Shown here: positions 21,729 through 27,643 of the stretch, one piece after another
Layout of the letters: each line of letters starts with the position of its first letter
Position numbering within the stretch: position 1 is the stretch's first letter
Assembly (NCBI GenBank): GCA_905215805.1
Contig: CAJMRL010000028.1
Location: 1 to 27,643 of the forward strand
Direction: 5' to 3'
Source of the DNA: an uncultured bacterium
GTDB lineage: Bacteria > Bacillota > Clostridia > UBA1381
Length of the DNA: 27,643 bases
The notes under the pieces: model-generated
What the model saw: the letters and a program-made list of their open reading frames with translations, nothing else
Database searches by the model: none
Told to the model about the DNA's origin: nothing
Made by a program: the position numbers and the translations under genes

Positions 21729-22967
21729 TTAGAAATTCTTATTGATATATGCAATCTTAAGACCCTTTTGTGCAAGATTGGTTTCAAGAGCCTCGTTCAT
21801 TTCGTCAAGTCCGAATCTGTGAGTGATAAGCTCTTTCATAGGCAAGCCTATAGCATTTGCTCTCTTGAGGAAGTCAAAGGTCGTGGCATAATCTCTGAGC
21901 GTATATACCCATGAGCCGACGAGAGTGATTTCCTTTGAGCACAAATCGAAATGAGGATTGATCGTAGCGTCGCCGCCGTTTATAAAGAAGCCAAGCTCAC
22001 AGAGACCTCCGCCGTTTCTGATAAACTTATAGATATTGCTGTGAGCTACAGGAGAACCTGTGCACTGGAAAGCAAAATCTGAAAGGTATCCGCCGAACGC
22101 ATCCTTTACAGCGTCTGCAAGAGCTTCAATACCTTTATGATTCATAAAGTTTACGGTAGCGTTTGCGCCCATTCTCTTAGCAAATTCAAGTCTCTGATCG
22201 TTTCCGTCAACTGCTACTATATTTTCAATACCCATTGTGCGAAGAACCGCTATACATATAAGACCTATAGGTCCGCAGCCCTGAACAACAACTCTTGAGT
22301 TGAATCTGAGTATACCTGTTGTCTTTGCTCTTTCAACTGCATGAACGAGAACCGCACATGGCTCTATAAGGATTCTTGAGTCGAGATCAAGATCGCTTAC
22401 ATTAAATATTGTTGAGCCGCCTCTGACAAATATGTAATCGCTGAACCATCCGTTAAGATGAATATCATCGTCCGGAAGAAGTCCGTAAACGTCTGCGCCG
22501 CCTACATTCTGCTTGTTAAGGTCAAACATTGTTATATCCGGATTATCCTTGAAGATCATACAGGTAACTACCTTATCTCCGATCTTAAGCGGCTTTCCGG
22601 CGCTGTCAGCCTTAACGTTTTTACCCATTTTTACGATTTCTCCGGTACCCTCATGACCGAGAGCAACAGGGATAAGCGAGAACGGGTCATTTTTGAATTC
22701 ATGAGCGTCTGTGCCGCATACTCCGCAGCCTTCAACCTTTATAAGAATATCATCATCGCCGACTTCGGGGATAGGATATTCCTTTACTTCAAACTTTTTA
22801 AGATCTGTAAGAACTGCGACCCTTGCAGTCTTAGGGATTGCCGCTGTATTTGCCTGGGTAGCGGATGGGCGGCTCTGTGCCGGCGACTGTGACGCCGGAG
22901 CCTGACCTGTCATTTCTGCAAGTACCTGAGCAACCAGATCAGCAACCTTCTTTTCATCTATAGCCAA
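21729..22967 (-). CDS. BMC-targeted zinc-type alcohol dehydrogenase (MDR family)
   Basis: The protein of about 412 residues begins with an amphipathic encapsulation helix (IDEKKVADLVAQVLAEMTG) and a Pro/Ser/Ala-rich linker, then a medium-chain dehydrogenase: catalytic-zinc motifs GCGVCGTDAHE and GHEGTGEI, and Rossmann GCGPIGL. The four-cysteine structural-zinc loop normal in many MDR enzymes is not visible (VTCMIFKDNPDITM instead). Role: reduce lactaldehyde to 1,2-propanediol and regenerate NAD+ inside the shell (inference). The start is uncertain: GGAG is followed directly by ATG (22976), too close, so TTG 22967, 9 bases from GGAG, is preferred; the frame extends to a TTG at 23003. Confidence 0.85.
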   Translation of the reverse strand: MAIDEKKVADLVAQVLAEMTGQAPASQSPAQSRPSATQANTAAIPKTARVAVLTDLKKFEVKEYPIPEVGDDDILIKVEGCGVCGTDAHEFKNDPFSLIPVALGHEGTGEIVKMGKNVKADSAGKPLKIGDKVVTCMIFKDNPDITMFDLNKQNVGGADVYGLLPDDDIHLNGWFSDYIFVRGGSTIFNVSDLDLDSRILIEPCAVLVHAVERAKTTGILRFNSRVVVQGCGPIGLICIAVLRTMGIENIVAVDGNDQRLEFAKRMGANATVNFMNHKGIEALADAVKDAFGGYLSDFAFQCTGSPVAHSNIYKFIRNGGGLCELGFFINGGDATINPHFDLCSKEITLVGSWVYTLRDYATTFDFLKRANAIGLPMKELITHRFGLDEMNEALETNLAQKGLKIAYINKNF

Positions 22968-23012
22968 GGTCAACATCTCCTTTTCTATTACATTATTAGG
23001 CAACTGCCAGTT

Positions 23013-24440
23013 TTAAATTATATACAACGCGTCTGATAATACGCATCTTCTTGAACGCGTAAAGCTTCTTGGGGAAGTAATTCCCTCGCCTGTAGGACCG
23101 GCAATCGTAAAGGTTGTCCAGCCTTCAGCGTTAAAGCCTATACCGGCGTAGCTCGGAGCATTCTTTACAAATATTGTAGTTTCAATAGCTTTAGCGTACT
23201 GTGTCATATGATCAACATTCTTTGAATGGAGGTGAGCAGTATGTCTGTTTCCATGTTCTGCCTTTACCGCCATTTCTACGGCTTCATCAAATGTATCAAC
23301 TCTTACTATCGGAAGAATAGGCATCATAAGCTCTGTCTGAACAAATGCCTGTGAAAAATCTGTTTCACATATAATACATCTTATGTCATCGGATACATGT
23401 ACGCCTATCTGAGCAAGAATCTTCTTTGCATCGCGTCCAACCCAGTCCTTATTGATAACGCGCTTTGGCTTTTGACCTTCTTTTTTGGGCTTTGACCATA
23501 CCAAAACGACATCCTCAAGCTGCTTTACCTGATCTTCATTAATCAAGTATGCGCCGTTTTTAAGCATATAGTGGATAAGCTCATCAGCGATAGGTCTTAA
23601 CGCAAAGACCTCTTTTTCTGCAATACACGGCAGATTGTTGTCAAATGTACAGCCGTCGATTATATCCTTTGCAGCCTTTTGGATATCAGCCGTTTCGTCA
23701 ACCACGACCGGAGGATTTCCTGCGCCTGCGCCGATCGCTTTCTTTCCTGAAGAAAGAAGCATTTTTACAACGCCCGGGCCGCCTGTTGCAACAAGCATTC
23801 TTACCGACGGATCATTTACCATCTTATTTGATGTTTCCATAGTCGGGTTAGCAACTGTTGCAACGATATTTTCAGGACCGCCTGCTGCGAGAACCGCGCG
23901 GTTTACCAGATCAACCGCATATGCCGAAATTCTCTTTGCATGAGGATGCGGATTGAATAATACACCGTTGCCGCCTGCAAGCATACAAATACTGTTGCAT
24001 ATAATTGTGCAGCTTGGATTTGTTGACGGCGTAATAGCGCCGATAATTCCGTATGGTCCCATTTCTACGAGTGTAAGACCGCCATCTCCGCTGAACGCTC
24101 TTGTTTCCAAATCGGAAGTACCAAGCGTTTTATCAGCAACAAGATGATGCTTAAGAATTTTATGATATACGTTACCCATGCCTGTATCTTCAACGGCAAG
24201 CTTTGCCATTGTTTCAGCTTCTTCATGGGTAAGACGTCTTATTTCATTAATAATGGCTTCTCTTTGAGCCTTATTGTAATGTCTGAATGTCACGTAAGCC
24301 TTGTTACATGCAGCTATGGCTTCTTCCATTGTATCAAAGACGCCGAGCTGCTTTCTCTTGGGGGCAAGATTGTAGCCCGAAAGATCCATGCCGGAAAGCA
24401 CGTCTTTTACAATGCGGCTTACTTTGGCTTCATCAACCAT
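23013..24440 (-). CDS. pduP: BMC-targeted CoA-acylating aldehyde dehydrogenase, PduP-like
   Basis: Oxidises an aldehyde with CoA and NAD+ to an acyl-CoA. The 475-residue protein has an N-terminal encapsulation helix (MVDEAKVSRIVKDVLSGM, 1-18), a linker, then the ALDH fold: TPSTNPSCTIICN (138-149), LFNPHPHAKR (161-170), VATGGPGVV (217-225), GAGAGNPP (237-244) and the catalytic Cys272 in NNLPCIAEKE. The short ALDH lineage and motifs match PduP/EutE. With the aldolase upstream the likely substrate is L-lactaldehyde (inference) rather than propionaldehyde. I start at ATG 24440, with AGGAGG 7 bases upstream; the open frame runs to 24506. Confidence 0.92.
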   Translation of the reverse strand: MVDEAKVSRIVKDVLSGMDLSGYNLAPKRKQLGVFDTMEEAIAACNKAYVTFRHYNKAQREAIINEIRRLTHEEAETMAKLAVEDTGMGNVYHKILKHHLVADKTLGTSDLETRAFSGDGGLTLVEMGPYGIIGAITPSTNPSCTIICNSICMLAGGNGVLFNPHPHAKRISAYAVDLVNRAVLAAGGPENIVATVANPTMETSNKMVNDPSVRMLVATGGPGVVKMLLSSGKKAIGAGAGNPPVVVDETADIQKAAKDIIDGCTFDNNLPCIAEKEVFALRPIADELIHYMLKNGAYLINEDQVKQLEDVVLVWSKPKKEGQKPKRVINKDWVGRDAKKILAQIGVHVSDDIRCIICETDFSQAFVQTELMMPILPIVRVDTFDEAVEMAVKAEHGNRHTAHLHSKNVDHMTQYAKAIETTIFVKNAPSYAGIGFNAEGWTTFTIAGPTGEGITSPRSFTRSRRCVLSDALYII

Positions 24441-24474
24441 ATTAAAACCTCCTGTAGCTTTCATATGAAAGCTC

Positions 24475-25086
24475 TTAACCTGTGAAAGCACGGAATAATT
24501 CCGCACCTACCTGTGCAAGTAAAGTGTCCTGCTCCTTTGTGCCTCCGCTTATACCTATGCCGCCGAAAATAATACCATTCTTTTCAAGAGGATATCCTCC
24601 GCCAAGCATAAGTATGCCGTTTCCGTTAGTATATCCGTCAAGCGAGCCTCCTCTTGATTCTTCAAGTGCAATATGCGTCGGCATCTTGAGAGCGACAGCT
24701 GTATATGCTTTGTCCTGAGACGCCTGTATGCTTGCAATATAGGAATCATCCATGGCATGCAGCAAAATGAGATTTGCACCTTCATTATAAATAGCCGTAA
24801 CTATTTTAACACCGATTTTTAATGCTGCTTTCTCTACTCCCTCAGCAATAAGCTTTGCGACCGTCAGGTCAAGCTGTTTGTGTGTTCTGTACATAATCGG
24901 CGGTTTGGCGGATAAGTCTTTCTTACCGCATGAGCATTTGCCGCCGTTTTTGGTGCATTGGCATTTACTGTTGTCTGCACATGTATTATCCTGATTTTTT
25001 GGAGACTCCGGCAGCGGAGCCGGAACGGATTCTGAGGAAATATTCAGATTCTGTGCCACCTTATCAAGCATTTCATCTATCGTCAT
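24475..25086 (-). CDS. GlcG/HbpS-like (PduO C-terminal type) protein with cysteine cluster
   Basis: The 203-residue protein has a short N-terminal helix like an encapsulation peptide (MTIDEMLDKVAQNL), a Pro-rich linker, a cysteine cluster (C36, C42, C44, C51, C53) and a GlcG/HbpS domain (about 68-203) with the hallmark GGGYPL, GGIGISGG and IYNEGANLI. This domain binds haem or cofactors in HbpS and forms the C-terminal half of PduO; the adenosyltransferase half is missing, consistent with a locus without B12 enzymes. The cysteine cluster might hold metal or an iron-sulfur site. It follows the aldolase by 26 bases and ends 34 bases before the PduP start; GGAGG precedes the ATG. Confidence 0.85.
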   Translation of the reverse strand: MTIDEMLDKVAQNLNISSESVPAPLPESPKNQDNTCADNSKCQCTKNGGKCSCGKKDLSAKPPIMYRTHKQLDLTVAKLIAEGVEKAALKIGVKIVTAIYNEGANLILLHAMDDSYIASIQASQDKAYTAVALKMPTHIALEESRGGSLDGYTNGNGILMLGGGYPLEKNGIIFGGIGISGGTKEQDTLLAQVGAELFRAFTG

Positions 25087-25112
25087 AATTTCCTCCCAAT
25101 ATTTATGTATAA

Positions 25113-26000
25113 TTATTTGTTATACTGCTCAAGAACTCTTTTTGTAACCTCTGCAACGAGAGTTTCAAGATCCTTGTCCTCATTCTTTGATGCCGGTGTT
25201 GGGCATACCTGAGAGGGGAGAGGCTGGAAGCCATGATATGCAGCGCTTGATTCCATGCCGTACTTTTCATTTGCCTCTGTAGGCGACATAGCGCATGTGT
25301 CGTCACCTGCATAGCAGCCCGGACAAAGCTTCTCCATTGGGTGCTTACCCGGAACGCCGAATGTTTTTCTGAGCTCAACAAGCTTCTTTACTTCGCCGCA
25401 AGGAATTTCCTTTTCTCCGCCGAGAAGACGAGCATACATAAGAAGCTTTGCATAGAACTCTGTTGACTCCATTCTGAAGAATGCAGTGTTCAAATCGCAT
25501 CCGAATGACAAAGCGCCGTGGTTAGCAAGAAGTATTGCGTCATAGTCCTGAAGATACGGCTCGATCGATTCCGGGATCTCCATTGTTGACGGAGTACCGT
25601 ATTGAGCGATCGGAACAGCGCCGAGGAATATAACAGCCTCAGGCATGATAAGCTTGTCAAGAGCTATGCCGGCAATCGCAAATGCTGTAGCGATCGGGGG
25701 ATGAGCATGAACAACGGAATTAACATCCGGTCTCTGCTGATAAACCTTAAGGTGCATTTTGAATTCCGAGGAAGGTCTCCAGGGACCGTTTGCCTCTTTG
25801 AGGTTTCCCTTGCCGTCTACCTTACAGATCATTTCCGGAGTCATAAAGCCCTTTGAAACACCTGTAGGAGTTACGTAGAAGGTATCATCATCAATTTTTA
25901 CGGAGAAATTACCGTCGTTTGCGGCAACAAAACCGTCATTGTAGATTCTTCTACCGATTTCGCACAGTTCTTTTTTGATTTCATAATCAGACTTGTACAT
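25113..26000 (-). CDS. BMC class II aldolase (fuculose/rhamnulose-1-phosphate aldolase type)
   Basis: Splits a deoxysugar 1-phosphate into dihydroxyacetone phosphate and L-lactaldehyde. The 295-residue protein has the class II aldolase/adducin fold (1 to about 215) with zinc ligands His98 and His100 (VVHAHPP), His161 (NHGALSFG) and probable catalytic Glu79 (PSSEFKMH). A C-terminal extension of about 75 residues has CPGC (226-229) and Cys236, then a linker and a terminal amphipathic helix DLETLVAEVTKRVLEQY (278-294) that looks like an encapsulation peptide. Fucose and rhamnose cannot be told apart here. It is the first gene of the operon, with the promoter at 26054-26082. Confidence 0.9.
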   Translation of the reverse strand: MYKSDYEIKKELCEIGRRIYNDGFVAANDGNFSVKIDDDTFYVTPTGVSKGFMTPEMICKVDGKGNLKEANGPWRPSSEFKMHLKVYQQRPDVNSVVHAHPPIATAFAIAGIALDKLIMPEAVIFLGAVPIAQYGTPSTMEIPESIEPYLQDYDAILLANHGALSFGCDLNTAFFRMESTEFYAKLLMYARLLGGEKEIPCGEVKKLVELRKTFGVPGKHPMEKLCPGCYAGDDTCAMSPTEANEKYGMESSAAYHGFQPLPSQVCPTPASKNEDKDLETLVAEVTKRVLEQYNK

Positions 26001-26053
26001 TTTCTTTCCTCTTTTCTTTGTTTTATTTGGTTTTATTTTTGATTTCCAAATCC

Positions 26054-26082
26054 ATTATACAACTTTTTCATCGAAAAGTAAA
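26054..26082 (-). promoter_or_regulatory. Promoter of the BMC operon
   Basis: On the minus strand TTTACT (26077-26082), a 17-bp spacer and a perfect TATAAT (26054-26059), some 54 bases before the aldolase start. Just upstream AAGTATTTT occurs twice 10 bases apart (26081-26089, 26091-26099), a helical-phase spacing that could serve a regulator. No catabolite-response element is clear. The rest of 26001-26318 is A/T-rich with no gene. Confidence 0.65.
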
Positions 26083-26287
26083 GTATTTTTAAGTATTTTC
26101 TTGTGTTAAATTTTAGTAAAGTAATCAGTACACAATAATACAGCATTACATATTAATATTCTAACACAAAGCACTTATTTTTGCAAGATATTTTTTATAA
26201 TTATTGCACAATTTTTCTTGATTTTTTAATAATATATCAGTATGAGTGTAAAATGACATATTTTTAACAAATATGTTTAAAAATATA

Positions 26288-26303
26288 GGGCGCTGATGCG
26301 CCC
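26288..26303 (-). terminator. Terminator of the PHP gene
   Basis: GGGCGC-TGAT-GCGCCC is a perfect 6-bp GC stem; on the minus strand it is followed by TATATTTTT. It lies 15 bases past the PHP stop. Confidence 0.8.
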
Positions 26304-26318
26304 GTGGAATGCGTTTTA

Positions 26319-26966
26319 TTATGGAAGCGGGATTTTAAGCTCAGATAAAAGCTCGTTAGCGCGTTTAAGCTGTTTAAAGCGGTATTCGTCTATGGAATGA
26401 GTATCAGAGCCTATGCTCATCTGCAAACCGCTTCTTTGTACTGCTTCGCGTTTTTTTTGACTGGTAAGGAAATCATAATAATATGTATAATTTCCGGAAG
26501 TATTAAGCTCCCAAAACAGATTATATTTACGCATGGTTTTTATCATATCAAGACCGTATTTTTCGCCGAGAGCGAATATATCAGTATGCGCAAGCCCCTT
26601 GCGGCATTGAAACATACGACTCCATTCAAGAAATTCAAAAAGATCCATTGCACGATCCTGTGAATCGTCAAGACATTCAAAGAGTACGTAATCCAATTGC
26701 GCGCAAGATGACGCCAAGAGGTCGGACGGGGCGGGACGAGTCCCGATTTCAAGCCCTAAAAGAACCTGTATTTGTCCGCTGTATTTTTTTTTGCAGTATT
26801 TAAGATAACTTATATAGTACTCAAGATCTTGCCGGATTGTAAATTGATGGTCTGTAATACCTATAACGTCAACATTATGAGCTATAGCGTTTTGAATTAT
26901 TGCTTCTGGCGTATTTTTGCCGTCATAGCTAAATGTTGTATGATTATGTAAATCAATTATAGGCAT
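26319..26966 (-). CDS. PHP-domain metal-dependent phosphoesterase-like protein
   Basis: The 215-residue protein has the PHP metal-site motifs in order: DLHNHTTFSYDG (5-16), GITDH, LGLEIGT, AHTDIF and GSDTHS. This is the stand-alone form similar to histidinol phosphatase and YcdX-like proteins; the substrate is unknown. I start at ATG 26966, with GGAGG 8 bases upstream and a promoter at 26998-27026; the frame runs to 27071, overlapping the upstream gene without a site. Confidence 0.88.
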   Translation of the reverse strand: MPIIDLHNHTTFSYDGKNTPEAIIQNAIAHNVDVIGITDHQFTIRQDLEYYISYLKYCKKKYSGQIQVLLGLEIGTRPAPSDLLASSCAQLDYVLFECLDDSQDRAMDLFEFLEWSRMFQCRKGLAHTDIFALGEKYGLDMIKTMRKYNLFWELNTSGNYTYYYDFLTSQKKREAVQRSGLQMSIGSDTHSIDEYRFKQLKRANELLSELKIPLP

Positions 26967-26997
26967 CTCCCTGACCTCCTCATCACTTAATATGTAT

Positions 26998-27026
26998 ATT
27001 ATAACATGGAATATAGTGTTTTGCAA
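26998..27026 (-). promoter_or_regulatory. Promoter of the PHP gene
   Basis: On the minus strand TTGCAA (27021-27026), a 17-bp spacer and TATAAT (26998-27003), about 30 bases before the chosen start and just after the amidase stop. Confidence 0.75.
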
Positions 27027-27033
27027 TAATTTT

Positions 27034-27543
27034 TTATAAATTATATGACATAAGAGAACTTTCTCCGACATTGACTATATGAAGGACTCTGTATTCATAA
27101 TAATTATATGTTGAAAGCGGCCTATAGTCGCTGTCACATGAGTTTGCCGCAAGCAATATGGTATTTGGGGTGCGTCTGCCGCGGTTGACAACGACAGGGG
27201 AGTGGTCAAAGCTTTCTCCCGTATTAAAGCGCAGCTGTATGATATCTCCGTTATCCACCTCGTCAAGTCCGGTTTCGACAGCCTGCGGCCCCGGACCTGT
27301 ATTTCCTACTAAGAAGCGGTAAAGCTCATTTACTCCTGTCCATGCGGGGGCGCGGTCATTAACGTTTATATAATACCACCCGAAAACAGGAGTAAAATTC
27401 ATAACGCCGCTTCCGGCATAAAGGCACTGTGATGCAAAATTTGTACAATTACCTCCGATATCAGAAAAGTCATAAAATGCGGGGTTACGGCTAAACGCCC
27501 ACTTGTGTGCATAAGCGACAGCCGCTGCTCTGTTATACAGCAT
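27034..27543 (-). CDS. Putative amidase-domain (amidase_6) protein
   Basis: The 169-residue protein matches the amidase_6 pattern: YNRAAAVAYAHKWA, NPAFYDFSDIGGNCTNFASQCL with the presumed catalytic Cys33, GWYYINVNDRAPAWTGV, and the His in SFDHSPVVVN. It is a NlpC/P60-like cysteine hydrolase fold seen in many Clostridia and is often secreted; this copy has no signal peptide. The natural substrate is unknown; wall peptides are a guess. I start at ATG 27543 with GAGGTG 6 bases upstream; a GTG at 27552 is less likely. The gene starts only 47 bases from the terminal inverted repeat, so upstream context is lost. Confidence 0.85.
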   Translation of the reverse strand: MLYNRAAAVAYAHKWAFSRNPAFYDFSDIGGNCTNFASQCLYAGSGVMNFTPVFGWYYINVNDRAPAWTGVNELYRFLVGNTGPGPQAVETGLDEVDNGDIIQLRFNTGESFDHSPVVVNRGRRTPNTILLAANSCDSDYRPLSTYNYYEYRVLHIVNVGESSLMSYNL

Positions 27544-27590
27544 AAAGATCACCTCTTAATATAATATGATGGCAGGGGAGAAAATGTGCA

Positions 27591-27643
27591 AAGGGGCTGT
27601 GACAAAATAGCAGCCAAATAACAAGAAAAATGAGGACGATTGC
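27591..27643. repeat. Right arm of 53-bp perfect inverted repeat (probable IS end)
   Basis: Exact reverse complement of 1-53. The shared end starts AAGGGGCTGTGACAAAATAG and would continue rightward into an insertion sequence not present in the window. Confidence 0.7.

Noticed and set aside
23635..23943. Plus-strand ORFs opposite the aldehyde dehydrogenase
   Set aside because: Shadows of an intact gene with its catalytic residues in place on the other strand.
26001..26318. Riboswitch (B12 or other) or glycyl-radical gene remnant upstream of the BMC operon
   Set aside because: The region is A/T-rich with a plain promoter; no conserved aptamer elements and no coding remnants were seen.
1..27643. 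CRISPR array
   Set aside because: No regularly spaced direct repeats of suitable length were seen on either strand.

Overview
The window looks like chromosomal DNA of a low- to mid-GC, anaerobic, Clostridia-type Firmicute, probably gut-associated and probably a metagenomic contig. The signs are strong AGGAGG-type ribosome binding sites, TTGACA/TATAAT-like promoters with 17-bp spacers, an amidase_6-type cell-wall protein, a TatD-associated radical SAM protein, CuAO_N 'stalk' domain exported proteins and a Pdu-lineage bacterial microcompartment (BMC). No gene gives a species. The two ends of the window are a perfect 53-bp inverted repeat, most simply two copies of the same insertion-sequence end at which the contig stops.

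Layout. (1) 86-5130, minus strand: a MerR regulator, a tiny coupled ORF, a DUF4405-type membrane protein, a flavodoxin-fold FMN reductase and a frameshifted lipoprotein (CuAO_N + SUMF1-like + flavodoxin). A second exported CuAO_N-flavodoxin protein has its own promoter. The MerR promoter and this second promoter share the same dyad/-35/-10 layout in exact register, which suggests one small regulon for an extracytoplasmic flavin redox module. (2) 5532-10566: tRNA-Trp(CCA) and, 4.96 kb away, a 25-bp copy of its 3' end in direct orientation. These bracket a four-gene, translationally coupled cassette: a large membrane protein with an HNH-like pattern, a small membrane-anchored protein, a tail-anchored coiled-coil repeat protein and a CbbX/SpoVK-like AAA+ ATPase. 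It has the form of an integrated element without an integrase and is the best candidate here for an undescribed system. (3) 10859-14459, minus: subtilase, prephenate dehydratase and DAHP synthase (phenylalanine branch). (4) 14680-17169, plus: pyrophosphatase, TatD-associated radical SAM protein, a membrane-anchored M15-like protein lacking its zinc ligands, and an HD-domain protein. (5) 17211-26000, minus: a complete-looking BMC operon with class II aldolase, GlcG/PduO-C-like protein, CoA-acylating aldehyde dehydrogenase, Zn alcohol dehydrogenase, four BMC-H, PduL, a BMC-P vertex protein, PduS and a PduT-like BMC-T. (6) 26319-27543, minus: a PHP-domain protein and an amidase-domain protein.

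Working together. In the BMC the aldolase should release lactaldehyde (from fuculose- or rhamnulose-1-phosphate) into or next to the shell. The aldehyde dehydrogenase and PduL would turn it into an acyl-phosphate, the alcohol dehydrogenase would recycle NADH by making 1,2-propanediol, and PduS/PduT would carry electrons through the shell. No diol dehydratase, glycyl-radical enzyme, sugar kinase/isomerase or regulator for this pathway lies in the window. Start codons were chosen by ribosome binding site and several differ from the longest ORF. Family names rest on motif recognition, not on a database search.
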